A stretch of 64,000 bases of DNA from Meloidogyne chitwoodi (lineage: Eukaryota; Nematoda; Chromadorea; Rhabditida; Meloidogynidae). Numbering within the stretch: position 1 is the stretch's first letter; the number at the start of each line of letters is the position of its first letter. The stretch lies in contig JACZZP010000010.1 in NCBI GenBank assembly GCA_015183035.1, positions 124,001 through 188,000 on the forward strand. Reading direction: 5' to 3'. The position numbers and the translations under genes were made by a program. The notes beneath the pieces were generated by a model that did no database searches, was not told the origin of the DNA, and was given only the letters and a program-made list of their open reading frames with translations. Positions 12,896-26,890 of this stretch are shown here, one piece after another.

Positions 12896-13262
12896 AATAT
12901 ATTCGTTTTCCGGAATATATTCAAGTTTTCCGGAATATTTTTGTTTCCGGATATATTTAGGTTTTCCGGAATATATTCAAGTTTTCCGGAATATTTTTGT
13001 TTCCGGAATATTTTTGTTTCCGGATATATTTAGGTTTTCCGGAATATATTCAAATTTTCCGGAATATTTTTGTTTCCGGATATATTTAGGTTTTCCGGAA
13101 TATATTCAAGTTTTCCGGAATATTTTTGTTTCCGGATATATTTAGGTTTTCCGGAATATATTCAAGTTTTCCGGAATATTTTTGTTTCCGGAATTATTTA
13201 AGTTTTCCGGAATATTTTCGTTCCGGAATATTTAAGTTTTCCAGAACTATTAATTTGGAATA
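12896..13262. repeat. Minisatellite of about 56 bp built on TTCCGGAA
   Basis: About five tandem copies of a 55-56-bp unit contain the blocks ATTCAAGTTTTCCGGAATAT, TTTTGTTTCCGGATATATTT and AGGTTTTCCGGAATAT in that order. Copies begin near 12919, 12974, 13047, 13103 and 13159, with degenerate copies at both ends. It lies just beyond the stop codon of the myosin gene. TTCCGGAA is a perfect palindrome and recurs in introns across the window. Confidence 0.85.
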
Positions 13263-13358
13263 TATTTAAGTTTCCCGGGAAATAAAATATAATCAAGTTT
13301 TTATTAAATGTTCATAAAATATTATTTGCAGCTCATAACAAAAATTATCTACATACTA

Positions 13359-16300
13359 TTAATATATTTCTGTATTCAAATTTGCAATTCCGTTTCTCCA
13401 TTGTCTTAAAAAAATAATACTCGGTCTTCTAATTCCTTTCTTTATTGGCCTCAGTTTGCAAGCATGATTAAGAAGTGCTAATACAGGGGGAATAGTCAAG
13501 TCTAAAGCATATTCTTCAAGGCTATTTTGTTTTGAGCGTAAAAAAGATTCTGCTTCTTTCTTTTGTTGTTCCTGAAAAATTAAAAAAAAATGAATTTGAT
13601 TATTTTAAAAAATTCCAAAAAATATTAGAAAAATTTTTTTTACTTCATTTGTTAAATTCTTCAGTTTATCATTATTATTAATCCCCCCTTCAACATCATC
13701 AGAACTTAAATCTTCTGAAGACGCAACAGGGGCTAATGGAGGCAATTCTTGTATTAATTTAGCTTTTTCTTTGTCTAAAAAGTCCAATTGTTCTTCAAAT
13801 AATTGTTTAGCTGTTTCTATATTTTTTTCTTTTTCTTCCTGTATTTTTGTAAAATTATTTAAATTTTCTTCTGTGTTATTAGTTATTGTAATTTTTGAAT
13901 TATTTAAATCATTATTTTCTGTTGTTTTTGTAGAATTTTCACTCATAAACGTTGTTCCTGTGGATGCTCGCCTATGTTCCTCAATACGTCGCAAATTTTC
14001 GGTAACCTAAAAATTGAATTATTTTTTCATTTTTGAGGCAATTAAATTTTTGACCCTTCAGTTTATAAGTCAAAATTTTTATCCAAATTTTTTAAATAAA
14101 AAATGCCTTTTCTGTAGCTCCTTCCAATTCAACAATTTGAGAGAGAGTATCTTGAAGATGGTGGAGTTTATCTTCTATTAATGTTTGGACGCAAATAGCC
14201 TTTGAAAAAAATTTAGAAAAAAAATTTGGGTTTTATTTTTTTAAATTATATATTTATTTACTTGTTTTTGAACATCCATAAGTTGTTCTTGAGCATGAAC
14301 TGTTGTATTTCTTCGAACAATACAAGGAGCAAATATTACCTTTTTAATTATTAAAATTAAAGAAAAAATAAATTATTAAAAAATTACAGCTAAATTGGAA
14401 GCAGACATTTTATTTACAGATTCTTGGTGGGCAACCCTTGCTAAATTAAAGAAAAAAATGAAGCAAAATATTCAAAAAATTAAGTAAAAAATTATAATAC
14501 CCAAATGATACATAAGTCTGTCCAATACACATTTATTTCCTTTTGGCAACATATCCATCATAGCACGTAAACACCTTATTCTTTCATTAGTTTCTTTAAT
14601 TTCTAAAAAAATTTTTTAATTTATTTTAAATTTATTATTAATTTTCAAAGAAAAAACAGACCAGATATATTTACAAAATTCTCATACAAATCAGGAATAA
14701 TTAAAGGTTCTGACAATTCACGGAAAAAAGCTTTTATTAGACTAGTAATTACATGAATAGGAATATCATCAAAGTTGATAACTTCTGGCTCTGAACAATA
14801 ATTAAATTTTATATTCCGAAAAATAAATAAACTTTTCGGAAACTTAAGTTTTGAAAATGTTTATTTATTTATTTTAGACAGGCTTAATAAAATTTTGTGT
14901 AATCTCGAATTTTAAATGTAAGTTTTAAGTTATAGCTAAGCTTAAACACTTAAGTTTAAGGTTAAACATAAAATTAAAATACACCTTTAATTGTTTCTAT
15001 TTTTTTTCGAATTCCTTTAAATATTGTCAATTGTCCACTCTTACGATATATTCCCTCAGTAAATAAAGCTTTAACTTCAACACAAGTAAGCAATCTATTT
15101 AATAAAGCTGGTACTTCATCGTCTGCCAATAAATTAGCAAGATCTGAGCCAAAGAATTTTGAGCAAGTCTATTTGAAAAAAGAGAAAAGATCAAAATATA
15201 TTTGCGACACAAATTTTCTATAACCCGTTTAACAAACCGGTTGGTCATTATTTGCCTTTGGACAAGCATAATTCACTTTAGAATGACATTTTTTATGACA
15301 TGAGAGACGGCAGGATACGCAAACAAATATCTATTAATTAATCCAACATATTTAAAAAATTTAAAAAAGTAAAACCCTTTCGGCGTGCCACATAAACTGA
15401 AAAAATTGAATTAATATTAATTATATAATTAATTTAAAAAAATAAAAGAAAACTTACAACATTACAAATCTCGCAATATGTTGGAATATGAACATAATCT
15501 AAACTAAATTGATGACCATTATGTAACTGAAAATATAATATATAAAAATTAGTATATAAAGTCAAGTTTGCGATTTTGATATAACAATTTTTTTAAGTTT
15601 AAACTTAAGCTTGCTTCTGAAAAACTAATTGTAAACAATCAGGATTTATTAATTAATATTTTGTAAACTTTCTGTAAAGTTTATAAATATACCGTTATAT
15701 CTGAACGTCGTCGTTTCTTTTTAGCAATCTAAATTACAAAAATAAAATACAATAATATAAGTTTGTTTCACCTTTATCATAGAACTCTTTTTAGATGAAC
15801 TTTTTCTTTTTCTCTGTTCCATAAATTCATTAAGAAAACCACGAAAAGCATTAACTCCTTAATAATAATTTAAAATTTAAAAAAGACTAAAATTAAACGA
15901 ATAAACTACCCAAAGTTGTAGGAAATGTAAGTTTTTCTTCATTACAAATTTTAGTCAATAAGCCCTCAAATGTGCGTATCAAATCATGATATTTTAATGT
16001 TGTACTTCCTTTCTTGAATTAAATTTTTTTTAATTAATAAATTTTTTTATTTGCCTGTAAAGTGGCCTCCATTCCAATTAATTCCATATGAAACTCTCTG
16101 AGAGCCCTTTTAAAGATTGCATCAACAACAGTCTCACGCTTATTCTGTTGACCAAGATGAGATTGTTTTTTAAAGATAAATACACTAAATTCCCTGATTA
16201 ATATTTTTTTAAATTTAATACATTTTTGTATTACCTCAAATCATCAATACTTTCAATAAGAAGTGCAGTTGAATCCGTCTTAAAAAATATTTAATAATAT

Positions 16301-19300
16301 TTCTTAATAAACTTTATTTCTTTACTACAAACTTAAACAAAATATTAAAACTTTGAATTAATTAATTACAAACTTAAAACTTTAACAATTGTGAATTTAA
16401 AACAACTTTTTTAAAAAACTTGAAATATGCACTTAAAGTTTGTATACTTAAAACTTAATAAATAATTACATTATTATTTTATGACTTACTTGCTGTTTTG
16501 TTTTGGTTAAATTAAAGCTGGTAATGGCAGAGAAGTTTCCGCCACCAAACAAAGGTCCATAATAGGAAGAAGCAAGGGAAAGTCTTGGAGATTTGAAACT
16601 CCTTAAATTGAGAGGATGAATTTCAAAAATATTTAGCTACTCACATTTTATCCCATGGCCTTCTACCAGCATCACTAATTTTAGAAAATGGTTTAGGTGA
16701 GGTTAGAGGTGTTGTACAAGGAATTTTTGAAGCAAAATTGGCACATTCTTTATGAAAAATTAATTTGCAACCAAAACAGCGAAATCCTTGGATCATTAAA
16801 AGACCAGTCATTTGTTTATTGCATAAGGTACATTTATCACTTTTACAAACTCGGCTAGGTTTGAAGTGGTGAAAACGAAGTTTATCACATTCTTTGGACG
16901 AACTTTAAAAAATATTAGTAAAAAATAAAGAAAATAAAACCTTCTTGTAGAAGAGGAAGGTATACCATCAAATTCAAAATGTGTTGCCTCATCCCCAACA
17001 TCAACAGCCCCTTGACGCCCTGCTTTCTTAAGAAGCGCCTTCAACTGTTTAGTAGCCTTTAAAAAACTACTTTTTGCTTTTGGACAGACTTTTGAGATTG
17101 AACTTGGAATCTTAATAAAAAATTAAGTTGACACTTTTTTTCTTTAAAACCTTAGCTTTATATGAGGAATCTTGAATATTATCATCTTCAGTACTAGCTG
17201 CACGACGCAACATTTTATGCTAAAAAATAATGAATTAAAATATGATTTTTAATAAAAATCAACTTTTCTAGCGGAAGCATTTGTAGCAGCTAGTGATTGA
17301 CGCCTTTGCATCATCTTTCGCTTAGCTTCAGAATGTGATTGAATAAGTTTAAGTCTAGCATCTTCCAGAATAAAGTCTGCATTCAATGCAAGTTCAGGGT
17401 GTTCTCTACAATAAATACATAGTAAAAATAAATTAATTATTGTGAATAAATAAACTTGAAAATAAATTAAAAATGGATTTAAACTACCAACCTTTTATGC
17501 TTTGCTATTTTCTCATCATCAATTTCAAACATTTCTTCTTCTAGCCTCTCTCCCTCCTCAACATCATCTTCCTCATCTTCATCCTCAGACTCATCTTCCC
17601 CAATAGAAAGAAGTTCGTCATCCAATTCACGTGAATCAAAAGAATCAGGGGAAGCAAAGGCTGCCAAACTTTCAGGATCATTAATGTCTAGTTTAGGCAA
17701 TGTTGTTTTAGTAAGTTTGGTTATTAAAGGACGTTGAGAAACACCGGACTTATTTTTAGAGGCACGAAGTTCTTGCAAACTTAAAACAATATTTAGTATA
17801 AAAACAATTATTCACTTAAAAAACTTACCATTTCCTTTGAGCATTACCCCTTGCAAGTGACTGTATTCCTATTATAGTTTGCTTAATAATTTTGTACTTG
17901 CGTTGAGCAATGATTTTCCTCCACCAAGTTTGTATACAAATAACGGCAGCATGTTTTCGTTGCATTCGAATTCTAGCCAAAACTCCACGTGTTAAAGCCT
18001 GAATTGTTAAAACAAACTTAAATTGTAAAAACAAACTTAATTATAAAAATAAACTTAAATTGTAAAAACAAACTTAAATGTAAAAATAAACTTAAATTGT
18101 AAAAACAAATTTAAATTGTAAAAACAAATTAACCTGAAGTTTAATTACTCCTTGCCTAAACTTTTTGTAGCGTTTATACTCTAACTGTGCTCTAAACCAT
18201 CGTTGTAACGTTAAAATTTTTTCCATAATAATTCTATGTAAATGATCATCTAATAATAGTTTTTCGGGATCTCGCATAAATATTTTTGTATTTCCATATT
18301 GAATATTTTCATCTGAATCAATTATGGGAATAGAACGCATAAACTCTTGGATATCAGATTTGCTTGAAGCAAGCCCCTTAGGCAATAAAATACGATATTG
18401 GTTGACAAATGACTGAAAATACATATTAAACAATTTTAAAATATAATTAAAAGAACTTCATATTCAATTCTAACACTATAACCGGCTCGGCGAATGCGTA
18501 CAGTTTCAAGCATTCCAGTATAGCGTAATTGGCGAAGAATGATATTATCATCAAAATGGTTAGGAACTTTTTCATTGTTGGATTTTATACAGCGAATGAA
18601 GTATGGAGTAGCCTGGCCCAAAGTTTTCATCAACCTGGACAGAGATTCGCCAAATTGACGACTTACAGAGCTGGGTTTGTTTAAAATACCTTTTTGGCCT
18701 ACTGCTCCCTTTAAAGCCTAAATAAAAATAAGTCAACATAAACTCAGAAAACGTTAAAATATTTGATTAATTATATTTACTTGTAATGTCTTTAAATAAG
18801 AAAGACGGAAGCTCTGTGATTTTGTGGGTGTTTTTCGGGCTCTCTCTTTGATAGTTTTGAAAACAGAGGTATCACAAAAATCAGGTACGATACTGACGGG
18901 TAATTCACCACGAAGAAATGCATTTAAATGAGAATCAGAACTACGACGAATCATTGAAGGAGTTTGTGCATTTGACAGTTCTAGTCTGTCTACACTACCT
19001 TAAATTAAAGTTTACAAAACTACAGTAAAAATAAGTTTTTACTAACTTAAAAACATAGAAATATAAATGAATTAATTAAAACACTTAAAAAATGATTAAA
19101 TTATAAACTTGAAAAAAAACTTAGAATTATAAATAAAACTTAAGTTTTAAAATTTACCAGCACGCAGTTTAGACCTTCCCGCCTGACGGAATGCAAACAT
19201 TGAGCGAATTGTGCTTCGCAATAGACTAAGAAATATTATTTAAAAAATTTTTAAAAACTAAAATTTTTACCTCCATCTAAATACAGCTACAGGATCTTCC

Positions 19301-22300
19301 CCAACCAATTCTCTAACAAACGCACTTTTACTTCCCTTAAGAACATTTCTTACATCATGACGCATTAAATCTTTATTTTTTTCTCTAAATCCATAAATTT
19401 GATATTTAACTTTTCCAGCATAATGGGCAATAATAAAGGCAGATTCTCGTTTATGTGGTACCTCATAGTACTCATTTGTTCGAAGAAAAGTATTTAATTT
19501 TTCAAGCATGGACTGATCAGTACCACTATTTATATTACTTTCCTAAATATTTTTAAAATTATTTTTTAATTATTTTTCTTTAACTTTTACCTCATCCACA
19601 AGTCTTAAAAGTCCATATGGTTTGCTTGAAAACATCTGAACACACTCTGTGTTGTCAGTGTACTGTATAGGTGTCCAACGAATATTTTCCTTTAAATTTA
19701 AATCAAATTATAGTTTTTTGTCAAAAATTTACTTTCATATAAATTTCCTGTTCAAATTGAAAAATATGTTGGTTAAAATAGGCTTGAAGCCTTTCATTTG
19801 CATAATTAATGCATAATTGTTCAAACGAATTAAAGTTTCCACCAACATCCTCAAAACCAAAAATATCTAAAATTCCAATGTAAAATCCATTAATTTTATT
19901 TGTTGCTGCAGATTCTTTTCGAAAAAGTGAATGATTAATTCTGAGAACAATCCAGTGAAATAATGCATTATAGAGACATTTTGCCAATGCATCTCTAGTT
20001 TGCGTAGCTTCTGCTAAACTATAACGATTGACTACAACATCATGTTTTAATACTGTTCGTCGCATAGTCAAGGCCTAAAAATATGTTTTTGTTTAATTTT
20101 AAAAGTTTCATTAATAATATACTTGAGTTAGTTGTTGAGCGCAAATACAAAGCATACCGGAAACAATTGATACCTTAAAACAAGTTTATTTTAATTTAAG
20201 TAATATTTTATAAATTACAAGCTCCTCGTTTTCGATAAAAGCACTTTCGTCGCTATGAAAACCTGGACGCTGTAAAAAATTATTAATTTAAGAATTCAAG
20301 TTCAATATATCTAAGTTTAATAATTTAAGTTTACAATTAAAGTCTAAGTTTAATTGTAAACCTAAATTAATTAGAATTATGTTAAACTCAAGTTTATAAA
20401 CTTAAGCTTAGTAATTCAAGTTTGTAATTTAATTTAATTGCTTATTTAAGTACTAAATTTATTTATATTTATTATGTATAATTGTACCAATTTTTTATAT
20501 TCAATATTTCCAAGTAATAACACGGCAGAAATTGTGCCAAAAATCTTTTGCTGTGATTGGGATGAAAAACCAACTGCTGTCATTGCATGTTTTAAACGTT
20601 CAAATTCGTGTTTTTCATTTAATGATTCACAGGCAAATAAACTATTTTGATTGAGATAATAATAATCTTTTGCATTAAGTAGTAAATGATCTTTTCTTTC
20701 AGAATCTGTCATTCCTTCCAAAAGATAATAAAATACATGATAATTTCTATATAAAAATATTTTAGAAAAATATAAATAATTTTTCTTATTTACCGTTCAC
20801 CCGCTGCCTGAGAAATTATGCGCGATTTTTCAAGCAAATAAATTTCAACATTTGCACCACAAACCATTCCGTTCTCGCGATAATTCACACGAATAAATTT
20901 ACCAAAACGACTGCTATTGTTATTTTGAACAGTTAGGGCATTTCCAAAGGCTTCAAGAACAGGGCCTGCAGAAAGGATTTGTTGTTCAATTGAGTGGCCT
21001 TGAGTGCCTTTTTGGCTTAGCGCTGTAAGATGATGAAGCAAAAAGTTGGTAGATTCAGTCTTGCCTGAACCTGATTCACCGGAAATCACTACTACCTAAA
21101 GATGAATAAAATTAAAAAATACTGGGTAATAAAAAATAAACAATTTAAAAAATAAAAATATTCTTTAAATAATTTTGAATGAAAAAACCTGATTTTCTTT
21201 GTTTCTGATCAAATTGTGATAAGTAACATCCGCAATTGCAAAAACTGAAAAATGCAAAAAATATTATTTATATTATATTAATAAAAAAATATTTTATTTC
21301 CTAAATAGAAAATGAAAAGAAAGAAAGAGTATTATATATCTCCGAAAAAATCCACCAACTTAATCCTCATTATATTCATCAACTTGATTTTTCAGTCAAC
21401 AAAAGAAAGAGAGAGAGAGATTAAATAAGAATTCAAAAAATAACAAAGAAAATTAAATAAACAAAAAACTTAAGTTTGTAAACTTAATTAAACTTACGTT
21501 TAATTAAGTTTACAAACTTTTAATAAACTTAAGTTTACTAAACAAATAAAAAAACAAAAACAGAAGTTTAGGAAATCAGAATTCGAGTTTACAAAAGTAG
21601 ACAAAACACAGATCATAAGTAATTTAAAAAATACAAATTCTGATTTAATTAATCAAACAAAAAATACAATTTAATATACAAATATATAGAAAATACAAAC
21701 TATGTGGGGGTAATGCGCCAAGACGTCGATTCTGACAGTACAGCCGTGAATATTTTGGATTATAAATAGGTAAAAAATTGAACGGATTGACAGCCACCAA
21801 TATTGGACCGATATAAGTGTAAATCTTGCCTATAAAAAAATTAATTTTAATTTAAATTAAAAAACCATTTTTAAAGCGATCCCTTAAATTATCTAGTAAA
21901 GTTTGCTCTGTCAATTCAGGTAATACACAAAGATCTGCATATTCTCGATCCTTTAAATTGTCTAAGTATATTAAATAATTAAATATCTATTACCTTTGGT
22001 TGAGATAAAAATTTTGTTAGGAATGTATCAATAGTAGAAGCTGTAGCGAGTAGCAAACTTGACTGATCTGAGGAAAGTCTCTTTTTACTTTTAAGTACAA
22101 AACGATTTCTTGGAATAGATGGATCATTCTCTTGTACATTTAAAGGCCCTTTAGGCCATAATGTTTTTACAATGACTGGGTACTCTGTTGGATCTAAATT
22201 CTTTTAAAATGAGTTAAGGGATTTAAGCAGTTTACCCATCTTTCTTTCACGGTAAGTTCTCCCATCTAATGTACCCATTGTATCGAAAAGTTCAAAATCT

Positions 22301-22694
22301 TCCTTTGAACAATTTGCAAGATTTTTATCAATATCTGCGCGTGTTTCAAGAATTTTTTCAATTAATTCTTCGGCTGTCGAGCGTTTATGAAATTCGATGG
22401 ATAATCTATTTGCATCAACGTCTGGATTAAATGTAAAGAGGAACACTAAAAAAAAAGTTGGATTAAACATTTATTTCCAATATATTTATTTTACAATTTT
22501 TTAAGTTTACAAACTTAAATAGAAACATAAAGTTTTTAAATACCTTCAATAATATAAAAATGCGTTTCATCAACTGATTGTGCTGAAATCATTTGTGCTG
22601 CTGTCCTTTTAGGGAATATGCCACTATTTCCATGTACATTTAATGAATTTGTTATTGGTGGTGTAAAAGGGTTCGTTTGAGAGTCTAAACTCAT
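13359..22694 (-). CDS. hum-7: Unconventional myosin IX with RhoGAP (HUM-7-like)
   Basis: Predicted single-headed actin motor that carries a Rho GTPase-activating domain; C. elegans HUM-7 acts on RHO-1 signalling during morphogenesis. Close to forty exons give about 2,000 residues. In order: an RA domain (from about 22446); the motor, with [13 protein letters not shown] near 21800, P-loop GESGSGKTE near 21080, switch 1 [10 protein letters not shown] near 20920 and switch 2 DIFGFE near 19860; IQ motifs between about 18230 and 17830; an acidic linker near 17500-17640; a C1 zinc domain ([18 protein letters not shown], then [12 protein letters not shown]) near 16850-16740; a second C1 split over exons 15510-15240; and RhoGAP, with the arginine-finger block EGIYRKSG near 15050 and FAPCIVRR near 14320. 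The start MSLDSQ is the first in-frame ATG. The motor ATP-binding residues and the GAP arginine are present, so both activities look intact. Confidence 0.93.
17985..18135. repeat. Tandem AAACTTAAATTGTAAAAAC repeat in a myosin intron
   Basis: A unit of about 19 bp, AAACTTAAATTGTAAAAAC with variants, is repeated roughly six times and runs over an exon-intron border between two IQ-region exons. Similar low-complexity CTTAAA/TTGTAAA tracts occur near 39370, 46250, 49440 and 52080. Confidence 0.6.
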
Positions 22695-25143
22695 TTTTAG
22701 GTTTTTTGGCAATTTTTTAGGTTATTTTTTTGACGGCTGTTTTTAGTAAGCTGAAAAAAAGAGAAAAAACTTTGAGTTCACTAGCTTAAATATTCACATG
22801 CAAAGAAAAAAAAGTAGAGCGAGTAAAGCAGAGATTTGAAAAGAAGAAAACATTCAATTGATCTAGATCGTGATTTTGGTTACACCCAGAAGATAAACTT
22901 AAGAATTAATAAAAGAGATACTGCAAAAGCTAAATATTAATATTTCTATAAAGAATTTAATATTTAAATCAAAGATTTATACAAACAGTTTTCAAGTTTT
23001 ACAATATTTAAATAATTCAAGTTTACAATTTAAGTATTCAAGTTTTACAATATTTAAGTACTTCAATATTTACAATACCTATTTAATTAATTCAAGTTTT
23101 ACAAAATCCATTTTACAATCTTTATAATGTTTAATTTAAAGTGTGATCTTATAGATATTAAGTTGTTGATCTGAATCTTGATCAGCTGGGTAAAGATTGG
23201 TTGATCTTTTGGAATTGATATCATAGAATAATCCTCTCGAATGACGCCTGAGAGATAAATAAACACAACTTATTTTATCCCAAAATTCGATAATTTAGCT
23301 TTCTGCCAAGTCAATAATGAATAGAGGATTTATTATTTTTTAACGTAAAAGCTAAAATAAAGGAAAAAAAATTGACAAATCTATTTCGTTTTAAAACGTT
23401 CATTCATTCCTTGTTTTATTTTCTACCTTAAATATAAATGTAGTAGTAATATATTAATAAGAAAAAAAGTAAAAATACTGATCATTGGACAACAACTGAT
23501 TTTAAACAGAAAAAAAGAAAGGACAAGGATTTAAAACTAAACTTTAAAAAATTGGGAGGAATGTGCTTAAACTATCTCCAAAAGATGTTTTTATGGATTA
23601 AGAAAGAAAAATAATTTTTAAAGAATAATTATTTAAAAGAAAAAATAATTTTATAAAAATTCAAAATATTCCTTCACCCCAAAATTTTTTCAAAAAATTA
23701 TATCTCGAAAAGCCTCCTTTTTTAGAAGGTCTACAATAGCTCATTCGATTCAGTTTTTCAAACTCTACAAAATCAAGGAACAGGATCCATGGGAAATTTT
23801 TTTATCAAATAAATATTCCTTCCCAACAAATTTTTTAAACATTCAAAAAAATTTTTTCTCAAAAACTAGTCTGTATATTTTTGAATTTCATAGCTCATTC
23901 GATTCAGCTCTTTAAGCTCTTTCGAATGATACCAAATTCAGCAAATTTCCAACGATGGAAATTTCGATTATTTATTATAAAAGAAAATGAAATAGGTATT
24001 TTAAATAAATAAATTATCTATATTCAAATATAATTAATTATTTTGTTAATTTTTTTTGAAACTTTTTAAGTGTTCTGTTAAAGAATGGATTTTTATTTTC
24101 AAAGTGTTAACTTGAAAAACTTAGGTTCTTAGGTTATTCTTTAATATTTCTTTATAATTGATTTTTAAATATGATATTATGAATTTTTCAATCTTTTTAA
24201 TTAGTTTATCCTTTTTTAATTCTTCTTTCTTAATTAAATTTATTTATAAATATTTTTTTTCATTTTAAAAATTAAAAAATAATTCATTCATAATTAAGAG
24301 AACAGCTATAAATTTAAATAAAATATTAGGCTTCATTTCTTTCTCGTTTCTATGGTTTTATAAGATTTTTATTCTTTTACTTCATTCTTTTGTCTTATAA
24401 ATATAAAGCATTAAAAATGCCAAGTGGTTGATTGTGGAAAAAGCGAAGGTGAGAATAAATTCTTTTTAAAAATTATTTACTTGTTATATTTTGAGTCTCG
24501 ACAAGCTTAAGTTTGTATATATATTTAGTTTTTATATTTTTTATGTACATTTTAAAATCTAATATTACAATTGTATTCTAAATATCATGATTATTTTTGA
24601 AACAAGAAGCTGAAGAAGTTTTGTAAACTTGAATTTTTGTAAAAGTTTTGTAAACTTGAATTTTTGTAAAAGTTTTGTAAACCTGAATTATTCAATTTTA
24701 AAAAGTTCCATTCAAGTTTTACAAAGCCTATTTTGTAAAATAATAATAAACGTAATCACAATTCCTGTACTAAACCAGCCCTTAATTTAATTAACACCTT
24801 TTATTCTCTAATTATAGTAATTTTATTAAGTTTATTTCCGGCCTTTCACGCAATACAATTTTTATAGGTTTTATATAAGTATGTATAAATTATATTTTAA
24901 TTTCCCATTAAGTTTTACTCAACTTTTAAAGGCAAAATTTTATTCTTAAAAAAAAGATAAAATTTTATTAATTTAATTTTGTTTATATAATTATTTTATT
25001 CTATTTATTTTAAATTTAGTGTTCAAGTTTATTTTATTAATTTTATTAAGTGACTTTAGGTTGATAAATTCTTGAATATCACGTCAAACTAAATTTTTAC
25101 TTTTTTAAATATTTTAATTAAATTTTAGAAAAAATTAAAAAAA
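22695..25143. other. Divergent intergenic region with repeats
   Basis: A 2.4-kb AT-rich region between the divergent myosin and tetraspan genes. It probably holds both promoters. No ORF with coding character is seen. A dispersed repeat occupies about 23640-23960. Tracts rich in AAGTTTTACAA lie near 22990-23110 and 24620-24730. Confidence 0.5.
23640..23960. repeat. Dispersed repeat with CTCATTCGATTCAG motif
   Basis: Two sub-blocks are shared in the same orientation with 37640-37960: one reads TATCTCGAAAAGCCTCCTTT followed by TAGCTCATTCGATTCAG, the other contains AGCTCTTTCGAATGATAC and ends CGATGGAAAT. A partial copy on the other strand lies near 41865. No ORF is present. This is an interspersed repeat of unknown class. 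Confidence 0.65.
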
Positions 25144-26809
25144 ATGTGGATACGCCGAAACAATATATTTACACGAAATGGCCAAACTAATGGTATTGGC
25201 CCAACTATTCAATCACCAAATTCATCAACTCAGACATTTAATCCAAACAATCGTCGTTATCGTACATGTTGTTGTCATTGTAAAACATTTACTTTAAGCT
25301 TCGGAATGATTGAACTTTTTTTAATTTGCTTTATTTTGGTAGCTATTAGTCCAGATTTTAATAATAAATATTGTACAAATCATTCAAAATTTATTGGTTC
25401 AAATCTTCAAATTCCTCTTCCTCCTCCAGATGCCCCTCCACCTCCACAACCTTCAAATAATTCTGATAATAACAATATTAACAACACTAATAATTCTGAA
25501 ACAAAATCTATCGAAAAGAAAAGAAGAAAGCGTCAATTAATTGATGAAACTGTTCCTATTGGTCCTCCTCCACCTTCAAACGTCCCAGATGTTATGGCTT
25601 TAATTGGACAAAAATCGTCTTTATTACCTGAAACTCAAAATAAAAATGTGGAAATATCTGAAAATAAATTGGAAATTAATAAAACTGAAGAAAATCAAAA
25701 AATGGATGATAAAGAGGATTTTGAGTCTGAGACATGGACAAATGAGTAAGTTAAGTTTATTTATTTTAATTTATTTTTAAGTTATCAAAAATGGCTTAAA
25801 CAAACAACATGTAGTTTAACCATTTTCTGGCTTGTTTGGATTATTTTGCATATGTTTTCAATAGGTTTAATGTGTTATGGAGTGCGTAGACAGCTTTGGC
25901 CTTTGCTTATTCCTCATATTATTTTTAGGTAAGAAAATTTTTTTTATTGAATTTTAACAAAATTATTAACATTTATAATTCTATTTAATTATTAAAATTC
26001 AAAAAAAAATAATTTAAATTTTCTTTTTCAGAATTTCATGGATTATATTAATTTTTATGGTAATTGCCTCAATAATTTCTTCTTTCTTTTACCCCGCACA
26101 AAATAAAAATATTTTTGGGCAAATTATTCTTTGTATATTTCTACTTATTCTTTCTTTGATCATCAGCATTTTTGTGGTGATTATTTAAATTTATTTTTAT
26201 CACAACTAAATTTAATTTTTTTAATAGAAATCAGAAATATGTTGCATTGAATTTGTCAAGCGTTCTGTAGAAACAGGATTTTCCATTTCAAATACTAGGC
26301 CATTTGCCCCACCAAGCACAGCTTCACAATCGGATGGGGGTAGACCTGAACATGTTAGAAGAGTTGTACACACAAGCATTAGAAAATTGCCTGGACCTAA
26401 TGCTAAACGATATCAACAAAATAATAATTCAATAAATCAAATAAAAAAGAAAAACTCTTCTTTTGATGATGAAACTAATATTAATGGTAGTCAAATGACA
26501 ATGAGTACATTAGCTGCTGTAGGTAATGGAATAACAAGTAGTAGCAATAGTAGTTCTACTACTAGACCTTCTACTGCTGGTAGCATAAATAGAAGTGGAG
26601 TAATAAAAGGTTTAAATAAAAATTTTTAATTTAAAATATTCATTTTAGGTAATACTGGAAATCATACTCCTTCAAGAGTCAGCAGTGCTGAAGAAAGAAA
26701 ATCAACACCATTATACACACTAAATAGTGAACGGGAAACCAACTTTGGAGAGGAAGTTAGAGTAATAAATGGATCATTACCGCCTTTAAGGCATACTTAT
26801 AAAGTTTAA
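25144..26809 (+). CDS. Tetraspan membrane protein with proline-rich loop, LAPTM-like
   Basis: Five exons (25144-25745, from 25782, and three more) encode about 430 residues. A cysteine cluster (RTCCCHCKTF) precedes the first membrane segment (LSFGMIELFLICFILVAI). This resembles the start of LAPTM/DUF7027-type tetraspan proteins of late endosomes and lysosomes. A loop of about 130 residues follows. It is rich in proline and asparagine and contains KKRRKRQLIDE, a furin-type site. Three more membrane segments lie near 25810, 26040 and 26110. The tail is long, serine- and asparagine-rich and probably cytoplasmic. A TTTTAG 17 bp before the ATG could be a trans-splice acceptor. I do not recognise the exact family; LAPTM-like is a guess from topology and the cysteine motif. 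Confidence 0.7.
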
Positions 26810-26890
26810 TTTGTAAGTTTTAAAGTTTAATTTGTAAATTTTAAAGTTTAATTTGTAAACTTTAAAGTTTAATTTGTAAACTTTAAAAGC
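26806..26890. repeat. 26-bp tandem repeat in the probable 3'UTR
   Basis: TAAAGTTTAATTTGTAAACT with small variants is repeated four times, starting at the stop codon of the tetraspan gene. The unit is partly palindromic, so the transcript could form hairpins. No function is implied. Confidence 0.7.

Noticed and set aside
12896..13262. CRISPR array
   Set aside because: The units are tandem variants without unique spacers, and the DNA is eukaryotic; it is a minisatellite.
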